A DNA stretch of 64,000 bases from positions 1 to 64,000 of the forward strand of contig JAKCPI010028416.1 of assembly GCA_023213315.1 (NCBI GenBank). Reading direction: 5' to 3'. The position numbers and the translations under genes were made by a program. Positions within the stretch are counted from its first letter, which is position 1; the number at the start of each line of letters is the position of its first letter. Source of the stretch: Euborellia annulipes. Lineage: Eukaryota > Arthropoda > Insecta > Dermaptera > Anisolabididae. Under the pieces are notes generated by a model that was not told the DNA's origin, did not search any database, and saw only the letters and a program-made list of their open reading frames with translations. Shown here one piece after another: positions 43,189-55,430 of the stretch.

Positions 43189-43596
43189 CACCTTAGTTCC
43201 AAACTTGCAATTTAAATGTTGACTCCTTGAAATAAACTATTTTTCAAAATTTTTATTTGGATATTTTATACACAATAGTTGCAAAATCCGGCTTCGGCGA
43301 GCTTTCCGCCTAGCTGCGCCCTCCTGTACCACCTTAATCGCGCCCCCCGGCGGGCAAGTTTAATACAATTTGGGATGTATCTTGTTGCAATGTAAATGTT
43401 AAGATTTTAAGGATCTTAAACTCAAGCGAGGCGAGTGTACCGACTGGGCACAGCACAAAAGGGTCTATTTATGACTGTTTGAAGGGTCAGTCGTAGGCGT
43501 GCTCTATTCTTTTGCTTTCAACTGCTGGGTAGTCCCGCCCACAGCCCTATTGTATACCTGAAAAGCTGACTCACAGAGCATCTAACTGCCTCTCTG

Positions 43597-43760
43597 CCGC
43601 TCGGGGTTGGTGTAGTTGGTAACTACCTTCTATACCGAACGTCGCGGGTTCTGATGATTTTATTTAAGCCATTTGCATACCAAATGGCCTGAGTTGCCGA
43701 AAATACTGTGTGAATGTGTGTATGAGTGTGAATATGAAAATAGTGTGTGTTAAAAAAAAA
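43597..43760 (+). mobile_element. tRNA-derived SINE, family 2
   Basis: GCTCGGGGTTGGTGTAGTTG head, GTCGCGGGTTC B-box, ATGATTTTATTTAAGCC, GTGTGAATGTGTGTATGAG and poly-A. A short deletion follows the B-box. Confidence 0.75.
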
Positions 43761-43879
43761 TGTCTCTCTAATTTCCAAATAAATACAAAATTTGGTAAGA
43801 AAAACTTTTTAAATGTGAATCGAAATTAACATTCAAGTCCCCATATAGGAATTTAACATTGCCTCTATGGAAGAAAGAG

Positions 43880-44095
43880 CCGGAAAAAGAATTTGAAATA
43901 GCTGAAAACTACATCAGTAAAGTATACTTCAAGCAATTTACACGAAAAATTTTGCTGATATACTTTTTAAAGAGCATCTAAAAAATATTTGATTTATGAA
44001 TTTTCATCAAAATCCTTAGAGCCAATTTTGTGAAAATTGAAAAAAAAAAAAAAACTGAAAATGTACAAGTATTATTTGGCCGATTTGATTTAAAA
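43880..44095 (-). mobile_element. Repeat A internal fragment
   Basis: ACATCAGTAAAGTA, TTTTTAAAGAGCATCTAAAA and ACTGAAAATGTACAAGTA in a scrambled order; old. Confidence 0.5.
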
Positions 44096-44370
44096 GCAAG
44101 GGGGGAGTAAAGGGGGTAATTACCCCCTCCTCCCCGAGATTAAAAAAAAAAAAATACTTTTTTCCGAAAAAAACATTTATTTTTAATGTAAAATTATTAC
44201 TTAATAAAAGTGAGAGTAAAATTGAAAATAAAATTTGATGTGTATTTATATTCTGGCAAACAAGTACAGAATGCGCCTTTAAATTACCGAAATTAAGAAA
44301 AAATTGTGTTCTGGGCGACCAGTCACACCAGATTACCCCCCCCCCCGAGAAACACCTCTGGATCTTCCCT
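44095..44370. repeat. Repeat family B copy
   Basis: CAAACAAGTACAGAATGCGC, CGACCAGTCACACCAGATTA and GAGAAACACCTCTGGATC match 30460-30680. Confidence 0.6.
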
Positions 44371-44875
44371 TTTTTGAAAGCTTGTTTTAGTGCCTCACGA
44401 AAAAAAATAAATATCTGGAAACATATACCCGAGTGTATTAATTTAAAAATATTAATATATCAACTACAGGCCTAAAGTTTAAAATGTATGTAATTTATCA
44501 AAATCCATAAAATACATAGCTCTAATAATTGTGTTAATTTACCGTGTATATTATTTTAAAGAAAGAATGCCCGGAATTTATGCACAAGTTTTATAATTTA
44601 TTTGGAATTTGTAGATTTGTCATTTGTGTGTGTTTATCATTAACAAAATATTCACAGCCACCCCCCCCCCCCCACCCCTCTCTTGTTGACGTTATGACGT
44701 CTATTCAAAAATTTAATCACAACAACATTGCTTGACTATATTAAAAAATACCAGAACATGGAGTAAATAAGGGCAAATAGGTTACAAAACTTTCCATTTA
44801 TACATTATATTTATTTTGTTTTGAAAACTTTTTTAACTCGATTATGGAGATTCATGCTTTTGCCAAGAGATGGCG
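44371..44875. other. No gene recognised
   Basis: AT-rich, with a C14 tract (44660-44674). Nothing recognised. Confidence 0.4.
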
Positions 44876-44879
44876 TTAA

Positions 44880-45276
44880 GGTGCGCGTCTCGGGGTGTTA
44901 ATTTTGGGAGATTCCAACGGCCACAATTTTGAAGCTATCGACCTCAATTTTTTTTTAAATTAAAGCTATTTAAAATATCTACAACTTATAGAAGCCCTTT
45001 TTTTGATTTTCGAAAAAATAAAATTTTTTTTTTAGATTAATCGCATTAAATAAAAGATATTTTAAAAAAATTCGCTCTATATCTTATAGATAATTAAATT
45101 AGTAATCATTGTGTTAAAAAATAATTAATTTTTTACCCTTAATTAAATAGCTGGAATCTTTCAAATGAAATGGAATAAATCCCTTGTATCACTATGGGAA
45201 AAACTAACGCCATCTCTTGCCGCCTAGAGTAACTAGCTACTCAATCGTCTTCTAACAGCTTTTCGAGACACGCACC
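44880..45276. mobile_element. TTAA-flanked MITE (family J), complete
   Basis: Ends GGTGCGCGTCTCG and CGAGACACGCACC; flanks TTAA (44876-44879) and TTGA (45277-45280). TTAA targeting points to piggyBac- or Kolobok-type mobilisation. 397 bp, non-coding. Confidence 0.75.
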
Positions 45277-45280
45277 TTGA

Positions 45281-45789
45281 GGGTCTTCAGGAGTAAGCCA
45301 AAAACGCAACTCTTACTAAAATTTGCCAACAGATGGCAGTATGGTAGCTATATTCAGGGCTATATTTAATCTCATGCATTTGGGCTAAGTTTAGTTTTAG
45401 TGTAAAGATAATTTTCACCTTTTAACCGACCAATGATAACCATAAATTTGACTTAACGGAAGGAATAAAGGACGAAAAGGATCTTTAAATACGTTCTTGG
45501 TGTTTGTTTAATTATAAAATTTCATATAGGCCCATAATTAATTAGAATTAAAAAAAAAAAGGGAAATTTATTTAGCACTATGTTACGTGAATTCTCGAGA
45601 TGACTCAGCTGTTTGTTTTATTTTTTAATATGTAATCTCACTTTTTTTTTTAGATTTTATTTACAATTCAACCTATCAGCCCCAAAGATATACCGCAAAA
45701 ATAAAATCTCGCAATCTTGCAAAAATATACTCTATTTTTTATAGTTCTAATATAAAATACAATAGTAATATTCTTTGAATGATTTTATC
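45281..45789. other. No gene recognised
   Basis: 45285-45380 has weak similarity to family C ends (TCTTCAGGAGTAAGCC, GCCAACAGATGGCAGTATGG). The rest is AT-rich and unrecognised. Confidence 0.4.
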
Positions 45790-46190
45790 ATTTCTCCTAT
45801 CTTTTCTATAGAGTACGAGAGTAAAGTGGTCTTCAGAAGATTTCAATGACAAAATGAGAATATACATTTTAAAGAGCATCTAAAAAATAATTGTGAATTA
45901 AAAAAAAAAAATGGTTGGAGCGAATTTTGAGAAAATTAAAAAAAAAAAAAACTGAAAAAGTGCATCAGTAAAGTACTAGTACTCTTTGGCCGATTTTGTT
46001 CAAAAGCTTCGTGTCACGTCCCAGGGGGGTGCCTAACTTTAATATAAAATATCAACCTCCTAGCTCTTTTCCTTCTTGAGATATTTTATTCACAGACAGA
46101 CCATTTTGCGGGACCCATTTTTGATATGAATCCAATACTTTCTTTCCATATATATATATACTAATATTTGTAAGAGAAAGTAAAAATTAA
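45790..46190 (-). mobile_element. Repeat A copy, hairpin end missing
   Basis: From CATTTCTCCTATCTTTTC through AAAGTACTAGTACTCTTTGG to ATCCAATACTTTCTTTCC and TAAGAGAAAGTAAAA. The microsatellite is reduced to CAGACAGACC. Confidence 0.75.
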
Positions 46191-46275
46191 CTTCAAAATT
46201 CGAGAAATTCTATTCTTTTTTTAAGACGTTGCCATTTCGTGAAGCGGGTACTGGAGGCAATTCATGTATTTACCG

Positions 46276-46537
46276 CAGGGGCGTATTTAAGGGGGGGCCG
46301 AGGGGGCCCGCCCCCCCCCCCCCCGAAATTTCCCTAACACATATACATATATAGGGATATACAGACATCAGCGCAACAAATTTTTCCACAGGATGGACAA
46401 CTTTAGTTCCGCAATAGAAAAAAATGTTCCTCAAAAAATTTCATGTGAAAAAAAGTATAGTTTCTTAAAAAAAAAATTTTCCTCAGAAAATTTTTGAGTT
46501 CGGGCCCCCCCGAAAAAAATTTCTATATACGCCCCTG
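46276..46537. mobile_element. hAT-type MITE
   Basis: Ends CAGGGGCGTATTTAAGGG and CTATATACGCCCCTG; exact 8-bp duplication ATTTACCG (46268-46275 and 46538-46545). Internal C15 tract. Confidence 0.9.
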
Positions 46538-46706
46538 ATTTACCGATAAGATGGCGTTAGTAGTCCTCCTCTGACGGACCCTCGTCTTTACTTAAAATTG
46601 TGTTGCAATTTTAAGACATTTAATATAAATGCAAATACCTTATTATAAGGATCAAAGAGAAAAAAAAAAGAATTTTTTTAATTATCAATTTATAACAAAT
46701 TTTATT

Positions 46707-47392
46707 ATTACTTTCTCTTACCTATGTATATATGTAATATATATATATATATAGAGAGAAAGTATTGGATTCATGTCAAAAATTCGATGTCGAGATTTTG
46801 ATGGATCTTCACGTTTTGAGGTCCCCTGAATCCAAAAAAGTGGTTTTCGCGACATGGTCTGTCTGTGTGTGTGTGTGTGTGTGACTGTGAACAAAATATC
46901 TCAAGAAGGAAAAGAGCTAGGAGGTTGATATTTTATATTTAAGTTAGGCACCCCCATGGGACGTGACACGAAGCTTTTGAACAAAATCGACCAAAGAGTA
47001 CTAGGACTTTACTGATGCACTTTTTCAGTTTTTTTTTTGATTTTCTCTAAATTTTCTCCAACGATTTTTTTTTAAATTCAAAAATCAATTATTTTTTAGA
47101 TTCTCTTTAAAATGTATATTCTCATTTTGTCATTGAAATCTTCTGAAGACCACTGTACTCTTGTCCTCTATAGAAAAGATAGGAGAAATGGTTGCCATGG
47201 TAACAAAATATAAATAAATATTTTCCCATACTTATAAATTTTACATCTGAATTCAAATGTTCCGTATTGTAGGGAACTAAATATATGTCGACACAAAAAA
47301 TCTGGTGTGACAAGCACAGAACACAACTTTCGATTACCGAAGGTAAGAGAAAGTTGTGTGCTGTGCGCCAGTCCACCAGATTTTTTTTTTAT
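46707..47392 (+). mobile_element. Repeat A copy, full length
   Basis: TACTTTCTCTTACC hairpin with an AT-repeat loop (46731-46752), block A, microsatellite CTGTCTGTGTGTGTGTGTG (46859-46880), block B, terminal hairpin to 47392. Confidence 0.85.
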
Positions 47393-47916
47393 TAACAAGT
47401 TATAGTTGATTAAGTAGTAATAATTTATTTACTTGTACTGTGTATGTCTAAAAAAAATAGCAATTGACTTGAACTTGCAACCTCTAGCCTTTTAAACATT
47501 TATAATTTTATCTATAATATATGAAATGGAAGGTGTCTTGGTTGCCTTTGCCCAGCAGCATTGCTAGTTGTAATATTTTTTATGGGAGTTGCTTCTTGAG
47601 TTTTAGAGTTAAATAGCAACTCTTGGGAGAGATCATAAAAAAAAAAACGAAGAAGAAGATATAAGTTGAAACTGAGGTCACTATCGACTCACATGTTTCC
47701 CTAAAAAAAAAACAAACACCTCTTTAGTCAAATATTTAAGAAAAACTATCAAAATCGTTTTAATTAAAAAAAAAAAAAAATATATGCTACCAAGTTGCAA
47801 AACTTTCCCGTTCTTAATTTGGTAGTTATATAGTGGGAAAGTTTTGTAACCTCGTTGCCTATTTATTAATTATATAATTAAATAGATCTCGAATTAATCT
47901 ATGAAATAACGAAAAA
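47393..47916. other. No gene recognised
   Basis: AT-rich unique sequence. GCAAAACTTTCCCGTTCTTA and GGGAAAGTTTTGTAACC (47797-47853) form a short imperfect hairpin. Confidence 0.35.
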
Positions 47917-48100
47917 GCCCGGGAGCCGTGGCTCAGTGAGAAGACATTAGCTTCTCGCACCGGAGTCCCGGGTTCGCCTCCCGTCCCAAGCGAAAAAAAT
48001 TTATTTCATTTGATTTGACTAAAAATCATTTGAAATAAATAGGGATGGGGTCTAAATGGCCTTAGATGCCGAAAGAGACCTTAAAAAAAAAAAAAAAAAA
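47917..48100 (+). mobile_element. tRNA-derived SINE, family 1, intact
   Basis: Same head and body as 18853-19042. Flanked by the perfect 9-bp duplication AACGAAAAA (47908-47916 and 48101-48109). A truncated tail of the same family lies at 48603-48680. Confidence 0.9.
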
Positions 48101-48129
48101 AACGAAAAATATTGAAACTCAATTTTTTT

Positions 48130-48415
48130 TTCTTTTTTTTACGAATAACTTCTGAACTACTGAACGGATTTTCATGAAATTTGCGCTAACTTTAGAGACA
48201 ATAGTCCTAATTATTATAGCTGAGTTTCAAAAGATTTGGTTCAGAGAAAGCTGAGAAAACCGTGTTTCGCGATAATAATTTACCGCTCATTTTAACCGCT
48301 CTCTACGGTCCGATTCACTTCTAGTTTTAATACCCCCTTAGGCCTATTTAGTCCTACAAATTTACCAAACCTCATCCTAATCCGATGAATAGTTTTAGAG
48401 ATATAAGAAAAAAAT
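48130..48415 (+). repeat. Dispersed repeat family H
   Basis: CTGAACTACTGAACGGATTT, GAGTTTCAAAAGATTTG and GTCCGATTCACTTCTAG match 50650-50935 in the opposite orientation. Confidence 0.6.
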
Positions 48416-48436
48416 CATCATCCCAATAAATTGTCT

Positions 48437-48977
48437 CTAAAGGTGCGACTGAGACGACTAGAGTCGCGCGGCTGCAGAAGCGCGATCGAGACGCTAGGTT
48501 GAATTCCTATAAAGGTGCGATCACAAAGGGATTACTTTATTTATAAAATTGTGATCAATTTTGTTTATCTTTTAGAAAATGGCAAATTTTTTGGCTACCA
48601 ATCAATTTAAATAAATAGGAACGGAGTCTAAATGGCCATAGATGCCGAAAAAGACCTTAAATAAATAAATAAATAAAAAAGAAAACAATTTGAATCACCC
48701 CTCCATTAAAACATCGCTTCAAAAAAGATGTTTTTACTTGAATGATACTTTATTCTCTCCCAGTAAATTTATTTCAAAATAAACTACATAAATCTATTTC
48801 TAGTTATTTTAATACATATTTTTACTAAATTCTAAGTAAAAAAATATTTCTATTATTATTATATAAAATTATATTTTATTAATTAAAGAAAATTTGATAT
48901 CTATTTGCCTTTTTATATTAAGTCATTAGCGGCCACAGCCGCGCGTCTCTAGCCGTTTCAAAGGAATTGCACCTTAA
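48437..48977. mobile_element. MITE-like element with AAGGTGCG ends
   Basis: AAAGGTGCGACTGAGACGAC, TAGAGTCGCGCGGCTG at the left; CAGCCGCGCGTCTCTAGCCG and GGAATTGCACCTTA at the right, imperfect inverted repeats of about 40 bp. It contains a SINE family 1 tail. Confidence 0.55.
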
Positions 48978-49454
48978 GAATATAAAGAAAAACAATTGCT
49001 TCAATGAATAAATAAATAAAAAAAAAGAAGCAGATTCTAATAATTATTTCTCTTTTGGGGATTTCGAGACTTTATTACATCTACGTGTACGTACATACAT
49101 GTGTGTGTGTGTGTGTGTGTGTATCTACTATCATAGTTTATTTAAATGCATTTTATAGCTCTCTCAAAGGGGAATTTGTTTCCAAAAACAAATGAGAAAA
49201 CATCCCCCCCCTCCCTCCCTCGATCTACTTTAGCATTTAACCAGTTAATAAAATTTATAATTTATAAATGTTTACGAATTGTAATAATAGTTCTTAAAGC
49301 TATTATTTAAATGTTTAGAGCAACTAAGTAGAAATAAATTACGGTTTAAGATTTTATAAAAAAAAATATGGGAAATTTAGTAAATGATAAGAAAAAAGGA
49401 GAGAGAAAATATAAATAGGTATTTGGTTCTCTTTCCATTACAATTGTTCCTCTT
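48978..49454. other. No gene recognised
   Basis: Contains a GT array (49101-49122) and C-rich patch (49205-49220). Nothing recognised. Confidence 0.4.
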
Positions 49455-49481
49455 TTACTTTCTCTTACCTATATATATATA
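49455..49481 (+). mobile_element. Repeat A 5' end fragment
   Basis: TTTTACTTTCTCTTACC plus an AT repeat, cut by the adjacent hAT-type insertion. What follows at 50121 is not recognisable repeat A. Confidence 0.5.
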
Positions 49482-49489
49482 ATACAAGT

Positions 49490-50112
49490 TAGTGGCGCAA
49501 CCAGGGGGGTTCAATTTTTCAACCCCCCCCCCCCCCTTAACCTATGGCACCCGGCTAAGGCAAAAATCAATTAACCCCCCCCCCCCGCCCAGGAGATAAA
49601 AAAATTCTAATTGCCATCTATAAATTATATTATATAATATATCATTATCATCATATATCACATTACAAATACAAAAGAAAAAAATAACAGCCTGTCTTTT
49701 TATTTAAGAAACTAGCCTTCGCGTCTAGTCAGGGGTGCTTCGCCCTCCTGGACCCCCCTCAACTGGTTGGGCCCCCCTAGACCCTAGAAAGAAAATTATT
49801 ATTACTACTATTCCAATTGCAAAGAATACATAGACATTTTTCTATACATTTCCTATGGGAGAAATTGTAACTTTAGAAATTAATAACTCAAAAAGTTATA
49901 GGAATTTCGGGACTCGAGTATTTTCCCTGTACTATCCAAAACGTCTTTTATAAGACTTCAAAATTTCGTTTCAAAATTCCAACGGGAAGTTGGTCAAACA
50001 GAGCGTGACAGACGGACGGAAAAAAAAATAAAAATATGTTTATTTTATTTAAATAAAATTTTAACAAACCCCCTCCCCCCTCCCCCATAAACAAATCCTT
50101 GTTGTGCCACTG
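49490..50112. mobile_element. hAT-type MITE, 623 bp
   Basis: Ends TAGTGGCGCAACCAGGGG and CCTTGTTGTGCCACTG; exact 8-bp duplication ATACAAGT (49482-49489 and 50113-50120). The body has a C14 and a C13 tract. Confidence 0.88.
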
Positions 50113-50120
50113 ATACAAGT

Positions 50121-50379
50121 TGTAAAAGGGGCGGCTTTGGAACATGCCCCTGGCGGGCGGCGCGAAAAGATAATTCTGAATTAAATCTAGAGACTCTGAA
50201 ATGGAAGAATTACAGGAATTAATAACATCCTATCCATGCACATATGTCAAAATATCTAAGGAGAATTTAAAATAGAATATAATATTTAAATTTTAAATTG
50301 TTTGTCTTATTATTATACTTTTGGGAAATGTTGTTTATAATAATTTCAAATTTTGAGTGACATCATCATATGTTCATTG

Positions 50380-50414
<35 letters not shown>

Positions 50415-50649
50415 ATGTCTTTTGTCTCAAGAGTAATTTTTTTGAGCAAAAAAAAAAAAAAAAAAATAAAGATGTATATAAAGAAAGGTTAAAGCGATAT
50501 AATAACGTTGTACATACACTCTCTCTATCCGTTGGTCATTTTATGAAATACGCTGGCCCGCGCGTGCTTCATCTCTTATCTGGGATGATAAAATTTTATG
50601 TAGTACAAGAAATTCTTTTTTTATAAACGATCTCGTTAATATTTATATA
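50121..50649. other. No gene recognised
   Basis: CT microsatellite (50384-50411) and A19 (50447-50466). The 89-codon open frame crossing them is low complexity. Confidence 0.4.
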
Positions 50650-50935
50650 CGTTTATCACCAATTTTCTGCCGGTTACTTCTCTACTATTCATCGGATTAG
50701 AAAGAGGCTTGGCAAATTTATACTCCTAAGTGAGAGTAAGATGGTATTAAAACTAGAAGTGAATCGGCCCGCAAGGAGCGGTAAAAATGAGCAGTAAATT
50801 ATTATCACGAAACCACGATTTTCTTAGCTTCCTTTGAAGCAAATCTTTTGAAACTCAGCCATAATAATTAAGACGATATCCTTTAGAGCTGGAACAAATT
50901 TCATTCCGTTCAGAAGTTATTGGTAAAAAATAATT
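50650..50935 (-). repeat. Dispersed repeat family H, reverse copy
   Basis: ACTAGAAGTGAATCGGCCCG, TTTTGAAACTCAGCCATAAT and CCGTTCAGAAGTTATTGG match 48130-48415. Confidence 0.6.
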
Positions 50936-51024
50936 AAAAAAAAAAAAAAAATTACGTTTCAAGATTTCAAACTTTGTAATTTCAAAGAATATCTCTCGGT
51001 CATTAGTGTCATCGCTCACACGTT

Positions 51025-51225
51025 GTGGTTACTCTGAAGAATAATTATAATGGGAATAATACTGAGGTGGGTTCCAGTTTCCTTCCTCAGGAGAAGGTAT
51101 CTCAAATAGAGTTGGATAATTTGTTGGTGGATTTGAACTCGAGTTGTCTTCATTTCAGAATTATAAGCTTAACTGTTTTTAAGGAGTCGAAAAAAAAAAA
51201 TCTAAGACATAGGCAGCCAAAATAA
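51025..51225 (+). other. Unrecognised 66-codon open frame
   Basis: MVTLKNNYNGNNTEVGSS... has balanced composition but no recognised domain. It ends in the Penelope-type tail below and may be part of that element. Confidence 0.2.
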
Positions 51226-51300
51226 TTTCTTTTATTGTTGCCGTTCCAGGCTGACGTTTCGGCTACTGGTCTAGGCCATCTTTAGAGCCGGAGGCGAGAA
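51215..51300 (-). mobile_element. Penelope-type tail hairpin
   Basis: On the minus strand: GATGGCCTAGACCAGTAGCC then GAAACGTCAGCC and AACAATAAAAG. The GATGGC-stem-GCCGAAACGTC pattern recurs at 58000 and 35570. Confidence 0.4.
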
Positions 51301-51414
51301 TAAATGAAAATTAAAATTTCAGTGACACACATTCGCATGAACTCATAGGACAAAAAAATCTCACTTACATTATTTGTTTAAATTTTATACATAATATTTT
51401 TTTTTTTTTTTTTT

Positions 51415-51655
51415 TTTTCTCATTCACACTCACATTCACACACACATTCATGCAGTCTTTTCGACAACTTAGGCCATATAAGACTTTTTACGATATCCGT
51501 TATTAAATAATTTATCTATTAGGGGTCCAGGCATTCTTATTTAAGCCATTTGGTATCCAATTGGCTTAAATAAAATCATCGGACTTCCTGGGTCCGAACC
51601 CGCGACGTTTGGTATATGAGGTTAGCACTCTAACCTCTACACCAAGCCCCGAGGG
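51415..51655 (-). mobile_element. tRNA-derived SINE, family 2, long copy
   Basis: On the minus strand: CTCGGGGCTTGGTGTAGAGG, GTCGCGGGTTCGGACCC, GATGATTTTATTTAAGCC, and a TGTGAATG-rich end with A tail (T run on the plus strand at 51391-51418). Confidence 0.85.
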
Positions 51656-52090
51656 CAAATAAAATATTTATTTAATGCAAACAAATCCTCAAGCAGGCAC
51701 TGGATTGGAATATTGGATCTCACCACAATAGCCCCCAGGCAAATCTACGGAGAGAGGGAGTTGCTGTGACATCCCGTCCTGTGGAAGGGACGTAAGAAGG
51801 TTCCCTCTCAGTGATGCATTCTTCGAAAGGAGTCGGTGCTGAGGAAGTCCCTCCTCAAACTAGGATATCATCCATAGCATAGAAAAGGTTGGATAAAAGG
51901 AACCGGGTGGAACCAGAAATAAGGATTAGTTCACTAGCTAGAAACGAACGCAGGAGGAGGAGCTAGAGATAGGAAATGATGTAACTTCACGGGGTGCCGG
52001 TAGATGGCTACGGCCAGAGGCCGGTTGGGTTTGAGGTGTCTGTCTTCGTACACGAAAGCACCTCAGACAAATAAACGGGGATCCCGATAG
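51656..52090 (+). repeat. Family D repeat, longest copy
   Basis: The first 145 bp match the palindrome centre. The end, GGTGCCGGTAGATGGCTACG, CGTACACGAAAGCACCTCAG, matches the repeat at 63878-64000 in reverse. Moderately GC-rich. CACGAAAGCACCTC recurs with its complement (GAGGTG...). No coding frame recognised. Confidence 0.7.
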
Positions 52091-52494
52091 GAATTTCAAA
52101 AAATAAAAAAGTTCATTTTGGTGTATACTCCCCCCATCATAGTATTCCCAAATGTTTAGAGGGAATATTTCCATTCCGGGTGAATATAACATGTGCAGAG
52201 TGCAATGGGACCCTCACTTGGCTATCTAGCTCTCTTTTTTTTTTCTACTTGCCAATTACACTATGTTTAAATTTTTGATTTTGACGCCAGCTGCTTGCTT
52301 GCTTGCCTCTATCTCTCTCCCTCTATGCGACGGAAGGACGAATGAAATCGAAATACGAAAAACATGAAGAGGGAGGGGGAGTTACAATTTTTATTTAATA
52401 ATTCAATTCAATGAGATCACTTGCAAAATTTCGCTTTTTTTTATAAATAACTATTAGGTTATTAATATTAGATTAGATTATGAAATGAAGAATA
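52091..52494. other. No gene recognised
   Basis: Mixed AT-rich sequence with a GCTTGCTTGC repeat (52292-52305). Nothing recognised. Confidence 0.35.
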
Positions 52495-52930
52495 CTAAAA
52501 AAAAATCATTGTGTTTTTTTATGAAACCACGATGCAAGTGAAACTTTTTTTTCGGTTCGTAGGCGTTTAACTGGAAATTTTCAGAAAATTATCCAATTAA
52601 GGGTATTAAAATCGCGTTTTTAATCTTAACTTAATAATTGGAAAATGGGAAATCAATAGACGCATGTTAAAAACTGAGAACAATATTTATTTAGTATTTG
52701 AATCATTTTAAATTATTATAAAAATTATATTTTATCAATTTAAAAATTGAATAATTAAATCTCACAATTATTTTTTTATAATTCGACATATATATTAGAT
52801 TTCAACTTTCCTATTTTTGTCGTCTCGGCTTGTGACGTCATGGCTTGAAACGTCACGGCTTGTAACGCGACATGCTGATTGAAGAGCGAAAAAAATTTGA
52901 GGGGATCAAATAAAAGTTCCACTTTAAAAA
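52495..52930 (+). repeat. Dispersed repeat family E, long copy
   Basis: CACGATGCAAGTGAAAC, GGAAATCAATAGACGCATG and the CTTGTGACGTCATGGCTTG repeats match 58170-58580. Confidence 0.6.
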
Positions 52931-52999
52931 TTACATTTTTTTATCAATACTCCGATGGAAGAAATTATTATCAGCATAAATAAAAGCCTTTAAAGCCCT

Positions 53000-53060
53000 T
53001 GGGCTTGGTGTAGTTGGTAGCGCGCGTGCCTTGTATACCAAAGCATCGGGTTCTATTTCG
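53000..53060 (+). mobile_element. tRNA-derived SINE family 2, head only
   Basis: CCTTGGGCTTGGTGTAGTTG, GTATACCAAAGCATCGGGTTC; truncated after the B-box. Confidence 0.65.
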
Positions 53061-54605
53061 CTTTTTGACAAATTAAATGATGTTGACAGATAGAATGTCA
53101 ATATATTTTGAAACATATAATCTAGTATATATAATTCCTATGGATCGTTTTATTCACATACATACCAATTACACGTGTTTTAATTTTTTTAACTATTCTT
53201 TAGTATTACACTATAATAATAATAAAAGTATAAAATTAATAAAATAAATCGAATTAAAACGTGTAACATAAATTCCCACCCCCCTCCCCTTCCACCCCCT
53301 CCCCCCACGTCACTTGTATATTAAAGTAAATATGTTTCGATCATGTTGTGAAAGCATTTTTATGTTTGGCGATCAATTTCTCACCAGTTGGTGGGTGATA
53401 AAGTCCCTTTTATAGTACCCCCCTCCCCTCCCACCCCTTGCACGTTAGCAGAGCCACCACCCCGCACTCAATTAACCGGGGGGGGGGGGGGCGCTCAATT
53501 ATACCGATGCACCAGGCATGCATTAATGTCTCTCTGGGATATGCAGTTCAAATAAGGCACCATAAATGGTCCAATTGGTAAAATGCAATGGATTTGTTGA
53601 TGTTGTTGTTGTTGTATCCTTTTTGTTCTCTCTCATTTATGAGCAAGCGAAATAATATTATTAACTGATGAGATGGAAATTAAATTCAAAAATATGAACG
53701 GGAAAAGAATTAAATTTTATTAAAATTTTAATATTTTTAAATTTTTAATACCATATTAAGGTTGTTCGGATAGTACATCATAAGTCATAATAGAATCTAA
53801 ATTTTTTTTTTAATAAAATTGAAAATTTGAATGCCAAAATTCCTTATTATAATTTAGTCGTGACCTATCATAGTTTATAATTGGATTAAGTTAATAATTT
53901 AATTACCAAAAATAATAAATGAATGACTTTCGACTTGAGCAGTTTTTCACGTAATATAGAACTGGCAACATTGCATTCATCAGCTGTTTATTTTAAATCT
54001 TAAATGCCTTCAATTTTATTTTATTTAATATATTACAATGTTTAATGCAAATCAGTTTAAACACAATTGACGATTTGCGAGAAAAAATATCGTAAAATGG
54101 AAAAAAAATTATAACTGACAGCGAGAAAAGAGTATTATTTTATGCGACGTTGCCAGACTGGTCTGAGTTTCATTTTTTAATATTGGCGATTGTCATTTTG
54201 CAGAATTTTTTGACTTTCTTGTCAAAATATCTTTAAAAGATTTCTGCAGAATATTTTGATTTTATGTTTAACGTATTCCTCGGAAGTGAATTGATAAAAT
54301 GTAAGTTTTTTGTTTTTGTTTCTATTGCAGAGGTGGCTATATAATTCGATATGTGTGCGTTTCGTCGACATTCCCCATAGACTAAATTTCAATTTTTTAA
54401 AAATTAATTACACGATAACCCTACGTCAGATCTGCTTCAAAATTTTATTTTATACGTATTTGATAGTGATTAATAACATATTAAAAAATTAGCTTTTAAT
54501 CTAACAAAGTGCTTTAGAATGATTTTTGGAAAGACAAAAAACTATAGATTATCGTAAAAATGTTTTTTGCAATCAGTGATGGTAAAAATTCTATTCCTCG
54601 GGCAT
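53061..54605. other. No gene recognised
   Basis: AT-rich, with C/G homopolymers around 53275-53500 and a GTT array (53600-53613). No domain in any frame. Confidence 0.4.
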
Positions 54606-54680
54606 ATATGGACCCTGTTACGCATTACTGTGTCAAGCGCCAGCTACCGAGATTTGAGAAAATTAACAGGAAAAAGTTCG
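54606..54680 (+). mobile_element. MITE family G, end fragment
   Basis: CCCTGTTACGCATTACTGTG and CAAGCGCCAGCTACCGAG match 6787-6850. Confidence 0.65.
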
Positions 54681-55428
54681 TTTACCGACCAAAGACATGC
54701 CTTGCGGCTAGTATTATATATTTAACATTTTAAAACACATTCTATTAAACCAACCAATAAATAAATAAATAAATAATTTAATTATTTCTTTTAATAATCG
54801 TAAAATGTGACAAAGAATATACAAATATATATTTATATTAAGCATAATTGAATTTGCATAAAATGAATTTTTCTTTTTTCTTTCTCTCTAAAAAAAAATG
54901 AAAATACAAATCATGCTCGCTTTGAAATTCGCAATATTCCTCTGTTTTCATATTTTTTTTTTTTTTTTTTTATCATCATAAATATTCTTATATATAAAAT
55001 AAAATTTTTTTTTTAAATTCACATCACGCGAGTGCGTAGAGAGAAAGAGAGGCACGTGACAAATTCGCTGACAGAGAGAGAGAGGGTCCTGGTGGAATTA
55101 ATAGAAAATTATGAGTCGTAATTAAGAGCCCCCACCCCTACCCTAGCAAACGACTCGAGTAGAATCCTTAAAATTTAACGAAAACGTGTTAAGACAAAAA
55201 CGAAGAAGAAATGCGAGCACAAATAAACGAATTCTTTTTTTTTTTTCTCTCTCTTCAATATATGAACAGAACATTAATCAAATCTTCATAGGCTATGAGA
55301 GGGATAAATTAAAATTTGGGAATAAAAAGCCCCACCCTCTAGATATTTATTGACTATTGCGGCTGCGGAGCCCCTAATAACGACTTATCATTTGTATCTC
55401 GGGATGATAACGCCAAATCATATGTATA
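54681..55428. other. No gene recognised
   Basis: Poly-T (54954-54972), GA repeats (55036-55085) and otherwise AT-rich. Nothing recognised. Confidence 0.4.
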
Positions 55429-55430
55429 CA

